Below, in pieces: positions 36,189-45,139 of a DNA stretch of 64,000 nt. This DNA is from Halarcobacter sp. GTDB lineage: Bacteria > Campylobacterota > Campylobacteria > Campylobacterales > Arcobacteraceae. Every line of letters begins with the position of its first letter. Position 1 is the first letter of the stretch. The stretch covers positions 2,170,001 through 2,234,000 of the forward strand of contig NZ_OY780939.1 of the NCBI RefSeq assembly GCF_963675975.1. Direction: 5' to 3'. Below the pieces are notes generated by a model. It worked only from the letters and a program-made list of their open reading frames with translations. It had not been told where the DNA came from and did no database searches. A program made the position numbers and the translations under genes.

Positions 36189-36627
36189 AAATGCGGCAGT
36201 TTCACCACTGTTTGGTAAAGCAAAATATTTTGCTTTTTATGATGGGAAAGAATTAAGAGTTGAAAAAAACCCTTATGAAAAAGGTTCACAACTTGTAAAT
36301 TGGTTTTTAGAAAAAGGTGTAGATAAAATAGTTATTAAAGAGATGGGTTCAAAACCTTTTAATAAAGTTATTCAAACTAATATTAAAGTTTTATTTGCAG
36401 GAGAAGGTAGAGTAACAACAAGTGATGTTATAAAAGGTTTTGATGAAAATCTATTAAATGAACTTTCAGTAGATGAATTAAAAAATATAATTAAAGAGCA
36501 TGAAGCAAATAAAAAAAGTTCTTCTTGTGGAAGTCATACCCATGAACATAATCATGACCACGAGCATGATGATAAAAAAGTTTGTCATAAAAAAATTAGA
36601 GCACAAAATCCCTATATTTTTAAATAA
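36157..36627 (+). CDS. NifB/NifX-family Fe-Mo cluster-binding domain protein
   Basis: A 156-residue protein with an N-terminal dinitrogenase iron-molybdenum cofactor-binding fold (VKTDKENAAVSPLFGKAKYF, VDKIVIKEMGSKPF, GEGRVTTSDVI). A C-terminal tail is rich in His and Cys (SSCGSHTHEHNHDHEHDDKK). The tail could bind Ni, Zn, Cu or Fe. No nitrogenase genes are in the window. Close linkage to the cyd operon suggests a metal-handling role near the oxidase, which is inference. It is followed by a strong terminator. Confidence 0.82.
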   Translation: MITFPVKTDKENAAVSPLFGKAKYFAFYDGKELRVEKNPYEKGSQLVNWFLEKGVDKIVIKEMGSKPFNKVIQTNIKVLFAGEGRVTTSDVIKGFDENLLNELSVDELKNIIKEHEANKKSSSCGSHTHEHNHDHEHDDKKVCHKKIRAQNPYIFK

Positions 36628-36629
36628 TT

Positions 36630-36660
36630 AAGTACAAAGCTTTTGCTTTGTACTTTTATT
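36630..36660. terminator. Bidirectional terminator between cyd operon and fumC
   Basis: AAGTACAAAGC (36630-36640), a TTTT loop, and GCTTTGTACTT (36645-36655), an 11-bp perfect stem, with TTATTTTTTT following on the plus strand. It overlaps the end of fumC, so it probably serves both convergent transcripts. Confidence 0.8.
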
Positions 36661-38053
36661 TTTTTGGATAAGTCATCTCTTCTGGTTTGACATATTTATC
36701 AAACTCTTCAGAACTTAATAATCCCAAAGCAATAGCTTCATCTTTTAATGTTGTACCATTTTTATGGGCAGTTTTTGCAATTTTTGCTGCATTTTCGTAA
36801 CCAATATATGGGTTTAAAGCAGTTACAAGCATAAGTGAATCGTTTAAGTATTTTTCTATATTTTCATTGTTTGGTTCAATACCAACTGCACATTTGTCAT
36901 TAAATGCGTGCATAGTATCACTTAGCAATTTGATTGATTGTAAAATGTTATATGCAATAACTGGTTTAAATACATTTAGTTCAAAGTTACCCTGACTAGC
37001 TGCAACTGATACAGTTGTATGATTTCCCATAACTTGTACAGCAACCATCGTCATAGCTTCACTTTGTGTTGGGTTAACTTTTCCTGGCATAATAGAACTT
37101 CCTGGTTCATTTTCAGGAATATTAAGTTCACCAATTCCACATCTAGGACCTGATGCTAACCATCTAACATCATTTGCTATTTTCATTAGGTTTGCTGCAA
37201 GAGCATTTAATGCACCACTTAAAAATACTTCTCCATCATGAGAGGTTAATGCATGGAATTTATTTGGATGAGATTTAAATTTGTATTGAGTATTTGTTTG
37301 TTCATTTAAAACTTCGCAAACCATTTGAGAAAACTCTGGGTGTGAGTTAAGACCAGTTCCAACAGCAGTTCCACCAATTGCAAGTTCTACAAGATATTTT
37401 AAACTATCATCAACTTGCATTAAAGCTTTTTCAAGCATATCAACATATCCTGATAACTCTTGACCAAGAGTTAAAGGTGTAGCATCTTGTAAATGTGTTC
37501 TTCCTATTTTTACTATTGATTTAAACTCTTCACTTTTTGCTTGAAGTGTATCTTTTAGTTTTTTAATTGCAGGAATTAGTTGTTTTTGTAACTCTAAAAC
37601 AAATGAGATTCTCATAGCAGTAGGGTAAGTATCATTTGAACTTTGACCTTTGTTTACATCATCATTTGGATGTACAAGTTTCTCTTCTCTAAAATCTTTT
37701 CCTAAAATCTCAGTTGCTCTATTTGCTACAACTTCATTCATATTCATATTTGATTGTGTTCCTGAACCTGTTTGCCAAACAACTAAAGGAAAGTTTCCTT
37801 CAAGTTTACCTTCAATAACCTCTTTACAAGCACTTACAATAGCATTACATTTTATATCATCTAATCTTTCTAATTTATTGTTTACTATTGCGCAAGCTTT
37901 TTTAAGGTAGGCAAAACCCTCTACAACTTCTGATGGCATTTTTTCATTACCAATTGGAAAGTTTTCAACACTTCTTTGTGTTTGGGCAGCCCAGTATTTA
38001 TCATTTGGGACTTTCATCTCTCCCATAGTATCTTTTTCAATTCTAAAATCCAT
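36656..38053 (-). CDS. fumC: Class II fumarate hydratase
   Basis: Iron-independent fumarase of 465 residues, interconverting fumarate and malate. Landmarks: [54 protein letters not shown], and the signature loop [15 protein letters not shown] with the catalytic serine. It is oxygen-stable. A class I enzyme gene lies upstream on the same strand, with a 145-base gap holding a terminator and promoter-like sequence, so the two are probably separate transcripts. Confidence 0.94.
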   Translation of the reverse strand: MDFRIEKDTMGEMKVPNDKYWAAQTQRSVENFPIGNEKMPSEVVEGFAYLKKACAIVNNKLERLDDIKCNAIVSACKEVIEGKLEGNFPLVVWQTGSGTQSNMNMNEVVANRATEILGKDFREEKLVHPNDDVNKGQSSNDTYPTAMRISFVLELQKQLIPAIKKLKDTLQAKSEEFKSIVKIGRTHLQDATPLTLGQELSGYVDMLEKALMQVDDSLKYLVELAIGGTAVGTGLNSHPEFSQMVCEVLNEQTNTQYKFKSHPNKFHALTSHDGEVFLSGALNALAANLMKIANDVRWLASGPRCGIGELNIPENEPGSSIMPGKVNPTQSEAMTMVAVQVMGNHTTVSVAASQGNFELNVFKPVIAYNILQSIKLLSDTMHAFNDKCAVGIEPNNENIEKYLNDSLMLVTALNPYIGYENAAKIAKTAHKNGTTLKDEAIALGLLSSEEFDKYVKPEEMTYPKK

Positions 38054-38079
38054 TATAAATCCTTTTGTATATAATGGTC

Positions 38080-38085
38080 AGTATA
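38080..38085 (-). promoter_or_regulatory. -10 box of fumC
   Basis: On the minus strand TATACT follows GTGT, 27 bases upstream of the fumC start, with AAAGGAT as ribosome site. AT-rich inverted sequence (38091-38120) lies further upstream. Confidence 0.4.
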
Positions 38086-38159
38086 ACACATTATCATTTA
38101 ATTATAATAATTGTTATCATAAAGGAAAGTTCAAAAAATAAAGATTGTGTTAGATAGAA

Positions 38160-38185
38160 ACAATAAGAGGTTTTCCTCTTATTGT
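38160..38185 (-). terminator. Hairpin after the class I fumarase gene
   Basis: ACAATAAGAGG and CCTCTTATTGT form an 11-bp perfect stem with a 4-base loop, beginning 13 bases after the class I fumarase stop. Only a short T tract follows (TTTCTATC), so it may be a terminator or mRNA-stabilising hairpin. Confidence 0.6.
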
Positions 38186-38198
38186 CTAAAAAAGAATA

Positions 38199-39689
38199 CT
38201 AAATAGCTCTCCACTTAGCAGGCCCAGTAGTATGAATAGAGTTACCCTCTGTGTCAACAGCAACAGTAACAGGCATGTCTTTTACCTCAAATTCATAGAT
38301 AGCTTCCATTCCCATCTCTTCAAATGCTAATACTTTTGCATCTTTAATAGATTGTGAAATTAAATAAGCTGCTCCACCTGTTGCAATTAAATACATTGAT
38401 TTGTACTCTTTAATTAAATCAATTGTAGGTTGCTTTCTTTCAGCTTTACCAATCATTCCCATGATTCCAATTTCCATCATGTCTTTTGTAAATTTATCCA
38501 TTCTTGTAGATGTAGTAGGTCCAGCAGGTCCAACTTTCTCATCTCTTACTGGATCAACTGGTCCAACATAGTAGATAAATCTATCTTTTAAATCTACTCC
38601 ATTTGGAAGTGGTTTACCAGCATTTTTGTATTCAACAATTTTCTTATGTGCTGCATCTCTTGCAGTTAAGATTTTTCCAGATAATAGTAACGTATCACCT
38701 GATTTAAACTCTTGTAGTTTCTCTTTTGTTAAATCTTCAATATTTACTTTTTTAATAGTATCCATTGGTAATTCAATATCTGGCCATAGGTCTAAATCTG
38801 GTTTCTCAAATTTAGCTGCTCCATTACCATCTAATTCAAAATGAATATGTCTAGTAGCTGCACAGTTTGGAATCATAGCTACTGGTAATGAAGCGGCGTG
38901 ACATGGGTAATCTAAGATTTTTACATCTAATACAGTTGTGATACCACCAAGTCCTTGTGCACCAATACCAATTTTATTAATATCTTCATATAATCTTAGT
39001 CTTAACTCTTCAACTGCATTCTTAGGTCCTCTTTCTTTTAGTTCATGAATATCAACATGACCCATTAAAGATTCTTTAGCCATAAGCATTGCTTTTTCTG
39101 GGTTTCCACCAATACCAATACCTAAGATTCCTGGAGGACACCATCCAGCTCCCATTTGAGCTACATTATCCATAACCCAAGTATAGATATCATCTGATGG
39201 ATTTAAAACAGTGAATTTAGATTTATTTTCACTTCCTCCACCTTTAGCTGCAACTGTGATTTCTATTTTATCTGAGTTATCAATACTATAATGAATTACT
39301 GCTGGAGTATTATTTTTAGTATTTTTTCTTTCACCTGCTGGGTCACTTACAATTGAATATCTTAAAGTGTTATCAGGGTGTGTATATCCTTGTGCCACAC
39401 CTGCGTTGATAATATCTTCTAATTCATTTTGAATATCAAGCTGTGCTTTTGTACCAACTTTTATAAATACATTTACACTTCCTGTATCTTGACATAAAGG
39501 TCTATGTCCCATTGCACACATTTTTGAGTTTATTAATATTTGTCCGATTGCATTTTTTGCTGATTCACTTTTCTCTTTTTCATATGCTTCTACCATCCCT
39601 TTTACGAAATCTTCTGGATGGTAGTACGAAATATATTGTACTGCATCTGCTATACTTTGTTTTATATCATTTTCTGTGATTTTTCCCAT
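38199..39689 (-). CDS. fumA: Class I (iron-sulfur) fumarate hydratase
   Basis: 4Fe-4S-dependent fumarase of 496 residues with both alpha and beta domains in one chain. Landmarks: KMCAMGHRPLCQDTGS (cluster Cys), AAKGGGSENKSKF, GAGWCPPGILGIGIGG, IPNCAATRHIHFEL, VGPAGPTTSTRMD and GGAAYLISQSI. It is oxygen-labile; with FumC the cell covers oxic and micro-oxic conditions. Some class I fumarases also hydrate mesaconate (established for E. coli FumA/B), relevant to the CoA-linked operon at 51-57 kb only as a possibility. Confidence 0.92.
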   Translation of the reverse strand: MGKITENDIKQSIADAVQYISYYHPEDFVKGMVEAYEKEKSESAKNAIGQILINSKMCAMGHRPLCQDTGSVNVFIKVGTKAQLDIQNELEDIINAGVAQGYTHPDNTLRYSIVSDPAGERKNTKNNTPAVIHYSIDNSDKIEITVAAKGGGSENKSKFTVLNPSDDIYTWVMDNVAQMGAGWCPPGILGIGIGGNPEKAMLMAKESLMGHVDIHELKERGPKNAVEELRLRLYEDINKIGIGAQGLGGITTVLDVKILDYPCHAASLPVAMIPNCAATRHIHFELDGNGAAKFEKPDLDLWPDIELPMDTIKKVNIEDLTKEKLQEFKSGDTLLLSGKILTARDAAHKKIVEYKNAGKPLPNGVDLKDRFIYYVGPVDPVRDEKVGPAGPTTSTRMDKFTKDMMEIGIMGMIGKAERKQPTIDLIKEYKSMYLIATGGAAYLISQSIKDAKVLAFEEMGMEAIYEFEVKDMPVTVAVDTEGNSIHTTGPAKWRAI

Positions 39690-39760
39690 TAAAACGCCTT
39701 TTATAAAATTTAGAATATTATAACTAATTTGAGATTATTAAAAGAAATAAAAAAGATAGA

Positions 39761-39791
39761 AGAGTAACTATAAATCCAATCAAGTTACTCT
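39761..39791 (-). terminator. Hairpin after the Cache histidine kinase gene
   Basis: AGAGTAACT and AGTTACTCT form a 9-bp stem. On the minus strand it is followed by TCTATCTTTTTTATTTC. A second palindrome (TTCACAATTAATTGTGAA, 39794-39811) spans the stop codon. Confidence 0.6.
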
Positions 39792-39800
39792 AATTCACAA

Positions 39801-41711
39801 TTAATTGTGAAGTTTTAATTTAATAGTAGCTAACGCACCTTTGTAATGGATATTTTCATAAGTAAATTCAGTATTTTCTATAGTAATTGTTCCTCTCATA
39901 TGTTTTACAATTATCTCTTCACTCATATACAATCCAATACCAGTACCTTGAGATTGATGTTTTGTAGTAAAATATGGTTCAAAAAGGTGTTTGATTATTT
40001 TTTCATCTATTCCACCGGCATTATCTTTTATTTGGATTATTAATTCATCATTTTTCTCTTTTGTATCAATAAAAATAAGCTTTTTTTGATTTTCCAATTT
40101 TAATAATTCATCCCTTGAATTATTTAATAGATTAATTAAAACTTGAACTAATTCTGTTTGAATTCCATATATGATTGAATCATTTATATTTTTGATAATA
40201 TCAATGTTATGGTTTTTAAATTGAACATTTATAAGATTAAAACAATTATTAAATGCTTCTTCTACTGAAAACTCTTTTTTTACTTTATTTGTATTAAAAA
40301 AGTTTCTAAAATCATCAATTGTTTTTGATAGATATTGAGTTGTTTGATTTATATTATCTAAGCCATCAATCAACTCTTTATCCTCAAGAGAACCCATCTC
40401 TTTTTTTAATTTTGTACCAGTTGCAATAGTTGATATTAAAGATAAAGGTTGTCTCCACTGATGGGCGATATTTCCTATCATTGTACCTATAGCAGCAAGT
40501 TTTGATTGTTGGGCTAACATCTCTTGCTGTCTTACTAATTCATTTTGTTTCTTTTCAATTTGTCGTTGATAGTTTCTAAATTTTTTCTTTAAGAATTTTG
40601 ACATATAAAAAGAGATTAGTAATAGTATTATTGTTAAAACAATAGTAAATAAAATAAGTTGTTTTAGATTGTCTCTTAATCGTTGATTGATTAATTTTTC
40701 TTCTTTTTTTATTATTTCATTTACTTCATTTTCGTAAAAACCTTTTCCTATTATCCATTGCCAATTATCAATACCTTTTACATAACTTGTCTTTTTTGCA
40801 GACATATCAGTATTTGGTTTTCTCAATTGTACATAAGAGACAAAATTTGAAGAGTTGTTTTTTCCTGCATCTATTATTTTTTCAATATCTTCAGGTTTTG
40901 TATTTCCCACTTCAAAGGCATTTGTACCAATTAGTTCTTCATCTGCATGGTTTAAGTATTTCCCATCATAATTTAAAACAAAAAAGTATTCACTATTTGT
41001 AAAATTATAATTTTTAATATACTTAATTACATTTTTTTTCACATCATCTTCAAAATCATTGAAATATTCACCTGTTCCGATAAACCAATTATATGGTTCA
41101 AAATGTTTATTAAATCCTAATTTTTTATATTGTTTTTGCATATCATTAGGTTTATGGTACCACCAAGTTAAAAATACTTCATTTTGATTTTGTATTCTAT
41201 TTACAATCTCTCTTGTTAGAAAAAGCCCCTTTGAATCTTGGTAGTTATAAAAGTTTTTTCCTTCTAAACTTTTGTTTATTGGTAATAAAATACATTCATA
41301 ATCAAACGAGTAAATAAAATAATATCCTCTACCATTGTTGAATCTTATTTTTCTAAGAGCATCTTTTATAAGTTTTTTTACTTTCTCTTTTCCCAAGTGT
41401 TTATTTTCATTATAAATATTCATTGCGATAGAATAAGCTTCATTTACCCTTTCTTTAAGGTTTTCTTTTAAAGTCTTTTCTGTTAGTGCTTGTTCTTTTC
41501 TAATAAATTCATATAGGTGATTAACATCTGTTTTTATTTTATCTTTGTTATTGTTTATGAATTGATTTTGTGTTATTTCTTTTTCTTTAAAGAAAACATT
41601 TTTAGTATTTTGAAATAAAATAAAAGTTATTACAATAGATAAAAGTATTATAAAAAATGGTGGGGTATATTTAATTATTAAAAGAATAATTCTTTCATTT
41701 GAGTTTTTCAT
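39801..41711 (-). CDS. Cache-domain sensor histidine kinase, orphan
   Basis: Membrane sensor kinase of 636 residues. TM1 is at about 16-34. A periplasmic double Cache_2-like region (GRGYYFIYSFDYECILLPIN, NWFIGTGEYFND, WQWIIGKGFYENE) precedes TM2 at about 345-365. A coiled coil leads to the H-box with HQWRQPLSL (H near residue 414) and a HATPase domain with LINLLNNSRDEL and DNAGGIDEKI, ending in GTGIGLYMSEEI. No response regulator is next to it, so its partner lies elsewhere. Carboxylate sensing is common for Cache_2 kinases in this group, but ligand is not readable. Confidence 0.88.
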   Translation of the reverse strand: MKNSNERIILLIIKYTPPFFIILLSIVITFILFQNTKNVFFKEKEITQNQFINNNKDKIKTDVNHLYEFIRKEQALTEKTLKENLKERVNEAYSIAMNIYNENKHLGKEKVKKLIKDALRKIRFNNGRGYYFIYSFDYECILLPINKSLEGKNFYNYQDSKGLFLTREIVNRIQNQNEVFLTWWYHKPNDMQKQYKKLGFNKHFEPYNWFIGTGEYFNDFEDDVKKNVIKYIKNYNFTNSEYFFVLNYDGKYLNHADEELIGTNAFEVGNTKPEDIEKIIDAGKNNSSNFVSYVQLRKPNTDMSAKKTSYVKGIDNWQWIIGKGFYENEVNEIIKKEEKLINQRLRDNLKQLILFTIVLTIILLLISFYMSKFLKKKFRNYQRQIEKKQNELVRQQEMLAQQSKLAAIGTMIGNIAHQWRQPLSLISTIATGTKLKKEMGSLEDKELIDGLDNINQTTQYLSKTIDDFRNFFNTNKVKKEFSVEEAFNNCFNLINVQFKNHNIDIIKNINDSIIYGIQTELVQVLINLLNNSRDELLKLENQKKLIFIDTKEKNDELIIQIKDNAGGIDEKIIKHLFEPYFTTKHQSQGTGIGLYMSEEIIVKHMRGTITIENTEFTYENIHYKGALATIKLKLHN

Positions 41712-41775
41712 TAACTTCCTAAATAAACTATTGTGTTTTTGATTTTAGTTATTTTATTAAAAAAATCTATAAATA

Positions 41776-42372
41776 TTACTGTATAGATGAAATAATAAAA
41801 TTATTTAAGTCAACATAAAATTTATTAGTAAGCATTTCAATAGTTTTTACAAAACCTAAAGCATCATTTGTCATACATATTTTCTTATATGTAAAGTTTT
41901 TAAAATACACTTTTTCATTTTTATTATTTACTAAATAAACTCTGATTGTAAATTTTGCATATGATTTATCTTCCTCAAATAAATGATTAAAATCTACTAA
42001 TTGACTAACTAAATTATAATCACTTTCAATTTTTAAATTTGAGGTACTAATATATTTATAGTCTTTAGTAAAAGTTAGATATTTTGCCATTTGTTTTTGT
42101 AACATTTTTGTTGGTCTATCCATCCATTTATTTAAAGCATATTTATCATATTCTAAATTGTCTTTTGAATATAAAATATTTTTGCTGTTATAACTTGTGA
42201 TAGTTTTTGGTTCTAGAACATTTATACTTTTTTCTAAATACTTTGTAGATTTAATATTTTGCTCATAAATATTCAGATTGTATGTATTATATGAAGGTAG
42301 TTCATTTGTTACTGAGATACAACCACTAAATAAGATAATAGAAAGTAGTGCTAATGTACTTGATTTAATCAT
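41776..42372 (-). CDS. ABC-transport auxiliary lipoprotein (PqiC-like)
   Basis: A lipoprotein of 198 residues from ATG 42372, with signal peptide and lipobox FSGC. The mature part resembles the ABC_trans_aux/PqiC family, with an early NTYNLN strand and later FTIRVYLVNNKNEKVYF strands. An in-frame ATG at 42390 is possible, but GGAG lies 6 bases ahead of 42372. It overlaps the end of mlaD by 8 bases. It is probably the outer-membrane-facing partner of the MlaEFD lipid transporter. Similarity is weak in the middle; position supports it strongly. Confidence 0.75.
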   Translation of the reverse strand: MIKSSTLALLSIILFSGCISVTNELPSYNTYNLNIYEQNIKSTKYLEKSINVLEPKTITSYNSKNILYSKDNLEYDKYALNKWMDRPTKMLQKQMAKYLTFTKDYKYISTSNLKIESDYNLVSQLVDFNHLFEEDKSYAKFTIRVYLVNNKNEKVYFKNFTYKKICMTNDALGFVKTIEMLTNKFYVDLNNFIISSIQ

Positions 42373-43315
42373 TTTTTTCTCCTGGACCATATGGAATCTC
42401 TCTTGTATTAAATATCATATTCCCTCCGTTTTCATTAAAGTCTTCAATTGTTGAATCAATTTTTTCAATAGTATTCTCTAATTTATCTAAAACACCATCA
42501 ATATTTTGAGACGATTTAGCTGTTTTTCTTAAATCTTCAAGTAGATGTTTAACATCTTCATTTATAATTATTTTGATATCTGAACTAACTGAATTAAAGT
42601 TTTTAGCTAAAGTATTAACCTCTTTTGCAACATTTGATATATCATCTCTTACAACTTCATCAATACTATTAGTCATTTTATCAATATTATTTAAAGTATT
42701 TGGTAATGATGTTTCAACTAAAGTATTAGCTTTTTTTAGCAAAATATTTAGATTTTTTGTTGAATCACTGCTATTACTTAAAATATTTTCAATATTTTTT
42801 ATATTTTTATCATTTAGTAATAGTTCTATTCTTTTTAAAAGAGTTTCAATATTTGTAGTTATATTTCCTGCACTTGATGTTATCTTATCTATGAAGGATT
42901 TTTTTAAAGGTATTTTTGTATAAGTGGCATCTTTATTTTGTTCTAAAATTTTGGCATCTTGACTTCCACCACTTATCTCTACAAGTTTATTTCCTGTAAC
43001 ACCTTGTGATTCAATAATTGCAAAACTGTCAGTTTTTATTAATTGTGGTTGAGTTACTTTTAATATAATCTCTATCTCTTCAAGATTTTTTGGATTTACT
43101 CTAATATCTTTTACTGTACCAATATTTAAACCCTTGTATTGAACTATAGAGTTTTTGTTCAATCCTGCTACAGAGTTTGTACTATAAACTCTATATTCTC
43201 TTGCTGTAATATCATCCACATTATATCTGGCAAGCCAAAGTATAAATGCAACCATTCCTATAGTAAATATTAAAACAAAAAGTCCGACGGTAGTGTATTT
43301 AGCTTTATTTTCCAA
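42365..43315 (-). CDS. mlaD: MlaD-type MCE-domain lipid-binding protein
   Basis: Inner-membrane-anchored MCE protein, 316 residues. TM helix at about 9-28 (VGLFVLIFTIGMVAFILWLA), MCE domain at about 38-115 (YRVYSTNSVAGLNKNSIVQY, GVTGNKLVEISGG), then a long coiled tail with Asn/Asp-rich heptads to the end. It forms the periplasmic lipid channel of the transporter with MlaE and MlaF encoded upstream. The tail is longer than in E. coli MlaD (183 residues), as usual for the MCE-lipoprotein type. Confidence 0.88.
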   Translation of the reverse strand: MENKAKYTTVGLFVLIFTIGMVAFILWLARYNVDDITAREYRVYSTNSVAGLNKNSIVQYKGLNIGTVKDIRVNPKNLEEIEIILKVTQPQLIKTDSFAIIESQGVTGNKLVEISGGSQDAKILEQNKDATYTKIPLKKSFIDKITSSAGNITTNIETLLKRIELLLNDKNIKNIENILSNSSDSTKNLNILLKKANTLVETSLPNTLNNIDKMTNSIDEVVRDDISNVAKEVNTLAKNFNSVSSDIKIIINEDVKHLLEDLRKTAKSSQNIDGVLDKLENTIEKIDSTIEDFNENGGNMIFNTREIPYGPGEKND

Positions 43316-43326
43316 GGTTTTCCTTT

Positions 43327-44049
43327 TTAGAGTTTTAAAAACTTATTGATAACTGGATTATTTGCATTCTTTGCATCTTCATAGGTACCAGTTATTGCTA
43401 GTTTGGTATTTGAAATTATTAAAAATCTATCTAAAACATTTTTTATTGTATTTAATTCATGGGTAATTATTACAACTGTTAGTCCTAACATATCTCTTAG
43501 TTGTGCAATTAAAGTATCAAATGCTTTTGCACTAGCTGGATCTAAGCCAGAAGTTGGTTCATCTAAAAAAAGTATTTTAGGGTCAAGTGCTAAAGCTCTT
43601 GCTAGTGCAACTCTTTTTTTCATCCCTCCACTTAACTCTTCTGGATAAAGTTTTCCTACACTAGGATCAAGACCAACCATATTCAACTTGGTGTAGGCAA
43701 TGTCTTCAATTAAATCTTGTGAAAAGTTTGTATTTTCTTTTAACATTATTCCTATATTTTCTATAACACTTAAAGATGAGAATAGGGCACCAAATTGAAA
43801 CAAGACTCCCCAGTTTCTTTTTATTTCATTTCTTTGTTTCATATTTAAGTTATTTATATTTTTATCAAATACTTCAATTGTTCCTTTTTGGATTTCATCT
43901 AGCATGATAATTTGACGAAGTAGTACGCTCTTTCCACTACCACTACCACCTAAGATACCAAAGATTTCACCTTTTTTAATATCAAAAGAGATATTATCAT
44001 GAACAATTTTTTCATCAAATGCTGTTGAGATATTTCTTACTTTTACCAC
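43327..44049 (-). CDS. mlaF: MlaF-type lipid-transport ATPase
   Basis: ABC ATPase of 240 residues. Walker A GGSGSGKS (34-41), Q-loop VLFQFGALFSS, signature ELSGGMKKRVALARA, Walker B ILFLDEPTSGLDP and switch THEL. The signature SGGMKKR is characteristic of MlaF/Mkl ATPases. It begins directly after mlaE (adjacent bases) and precedes mlaD by 11 bases. It powers phospholipid traffic across the envelope. Confidence 0.92.
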   Translation of the reverse strand: MVKVRNISTAFDEKIVHDNISFDIKKGEIFGILGGSGSGKSVLLRQIIMLDEIQKGTIEVFDKNINNLNMKQRNEIKRNWGVLFQFGALFSSLSVIENIGIMLKENTNFSQDLIEDIAYTKLNMVGLDPSVGKLYPEELSGGMKKRVALARALALDPKILFLDEPTSGLDPASAKAFDTLIAQLRDMLGLTVVIITHELNTIKNVLDRFLIISNTKLAITGTYEDAKNANNPVINKFLKL

Positions 44050-45132
44050 TTAAAATCCTAACTCTATAGATAATAAAGATATAAGAGCATTAATAATAAT
44101 TAACCAAAAAATTGAATCAACAACAGCTTTAGTTGTATATTTACCTATATCTGTACCACTTTTAACTTGTAATCCTCTATAGCAACCAATAACTGCAATT
44201 AATATTCCAAAAAGTGGAGCTTTTAAAATACCCAACATAATGTGTCTAATCTCAACATATTCATAAATTCTATTAATAAATTGTGTATATGAAATACCAA
44301 GATGGTATTTTACAATTATCATTTCACCCAGTAATGATGCCATATCAGCAAAAAATACTATTAGAGGTAGTACTATAATTAAAGCAATAATTCTAGGAAT
44401 GATTAGAAATATATCAATATCAAAGCCCATAGTTCTCATAGCACTTATCTCTTCAGTAATTTTCATAGTACCAATTTGTGCTGTGTATGAAGAAGCACTT
44501 CTACCTGCTATAACTACAGCTGCTAAAAAAGGTGCTATTTCTCTAAACATGGACATTGTTGACATCTCAATAACTATAATAGCAGCTCCAAATCTATTTA
44601 ACTGATCAGCACCTTGATATGCAGTTACAAAACCAACTAAAAATAGTGCTAATCCTATAATTGGTAATATTGGTATTGCAGCTATTTCAATTTGATTTAT
44701 AATAGATTTAAATCTAATTTTTGAAGGATGAAGTAAAAGATAGAAAAAATAAACACAAAGCTTGCCAATAAAATAAAGAAATTTTTTAAAAGTATTAGAA
44801 GCGTCAAAAATCTCTTTTCCAATACTTTGGATAAAAGAGGGCTCTTTTTTTATAATAGAATCTTTATGTACATAGTTGCCTTTGTACAACTCTAACATTT
44901 TTTTATGCTTATCACTAATATTTTCTATTATTGTTTCTATATTGTTTTTTTCAAAAAGTACTAGATATTTTATTAATAGAATAATTCCAGAAGAGTCTAT
45001 ATTTTTTAATTCTTTAAAATCAAAGATAACACTTTTTTTACTTTTATTTTCTTCATAAAAAAGATTTATCTCTTTTATTTTATTATCTAAATTAAAATAT
45101 TCCCAGTTATCAGTGATTTTAAATATATTCAT
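44050..45132 (-). CDS. mlaE: MlaE-type permease with N-terminal STAS domain
   Basis: Lipid ABC permease of 360 residues. Residues 1-100 form a STAS domain (FDFKELKNIDSSGIILLIKY), replacing a separate MlaB. Residues about 120-360 form the MlaE permease with ALFLVGFVTAYQGADQL, MSMFREIAPFLAAVVIAGRS, GTMKITEEISAMRTMGFD and GCYRGLQ. This STAS fusion is known in several groups. Order mlaE-mlaF-mlaD-lipoprotein; no mlaC or mlaA is nearby. It begins one gene after pepD on the same strand. Confidence 0.92.
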   Translation of the reverse strand: MNIFKITDNWEYFNLDNKIKEINLFYEENKSKKSVIFDFKELKNIDSSGIILLIKYLVLFEKNNIETIIENISDKHKKMLELYKGNYVHKDSIIKKEPSFIQSIGKEIFDASNTFKKFLYFIGKLCVYFFYLLLHPSKIRFKSIINQIEIAAIPILPIIGLALFLVGFVTAYQGADQLNRFGAAIIVIEMSTMSMFREIAPFLAAVVIAGRSASSYTAQIGTMKITEEISAMRTMGFDIDIFLIIPRIIALIIVLPLIVFFADMASLLGEMIIVKYHLGISYTQFINRIYEYVEIRHIMLGILKAPLFGILIAVIGCYRGLQVKSGTDIGKYTTKAVVDSIFWLIIINALISLLSIELGF

Positions 45133-45139
45133 TTTTTAC

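Noticed and set aside
38091-38120. Fur box upstream of fumC
   Set aside because: The AT-rich inverted sequence resembles TAATTATAATAATT but no clear 7-1-7 match is present; at this GC content it is likely chance.
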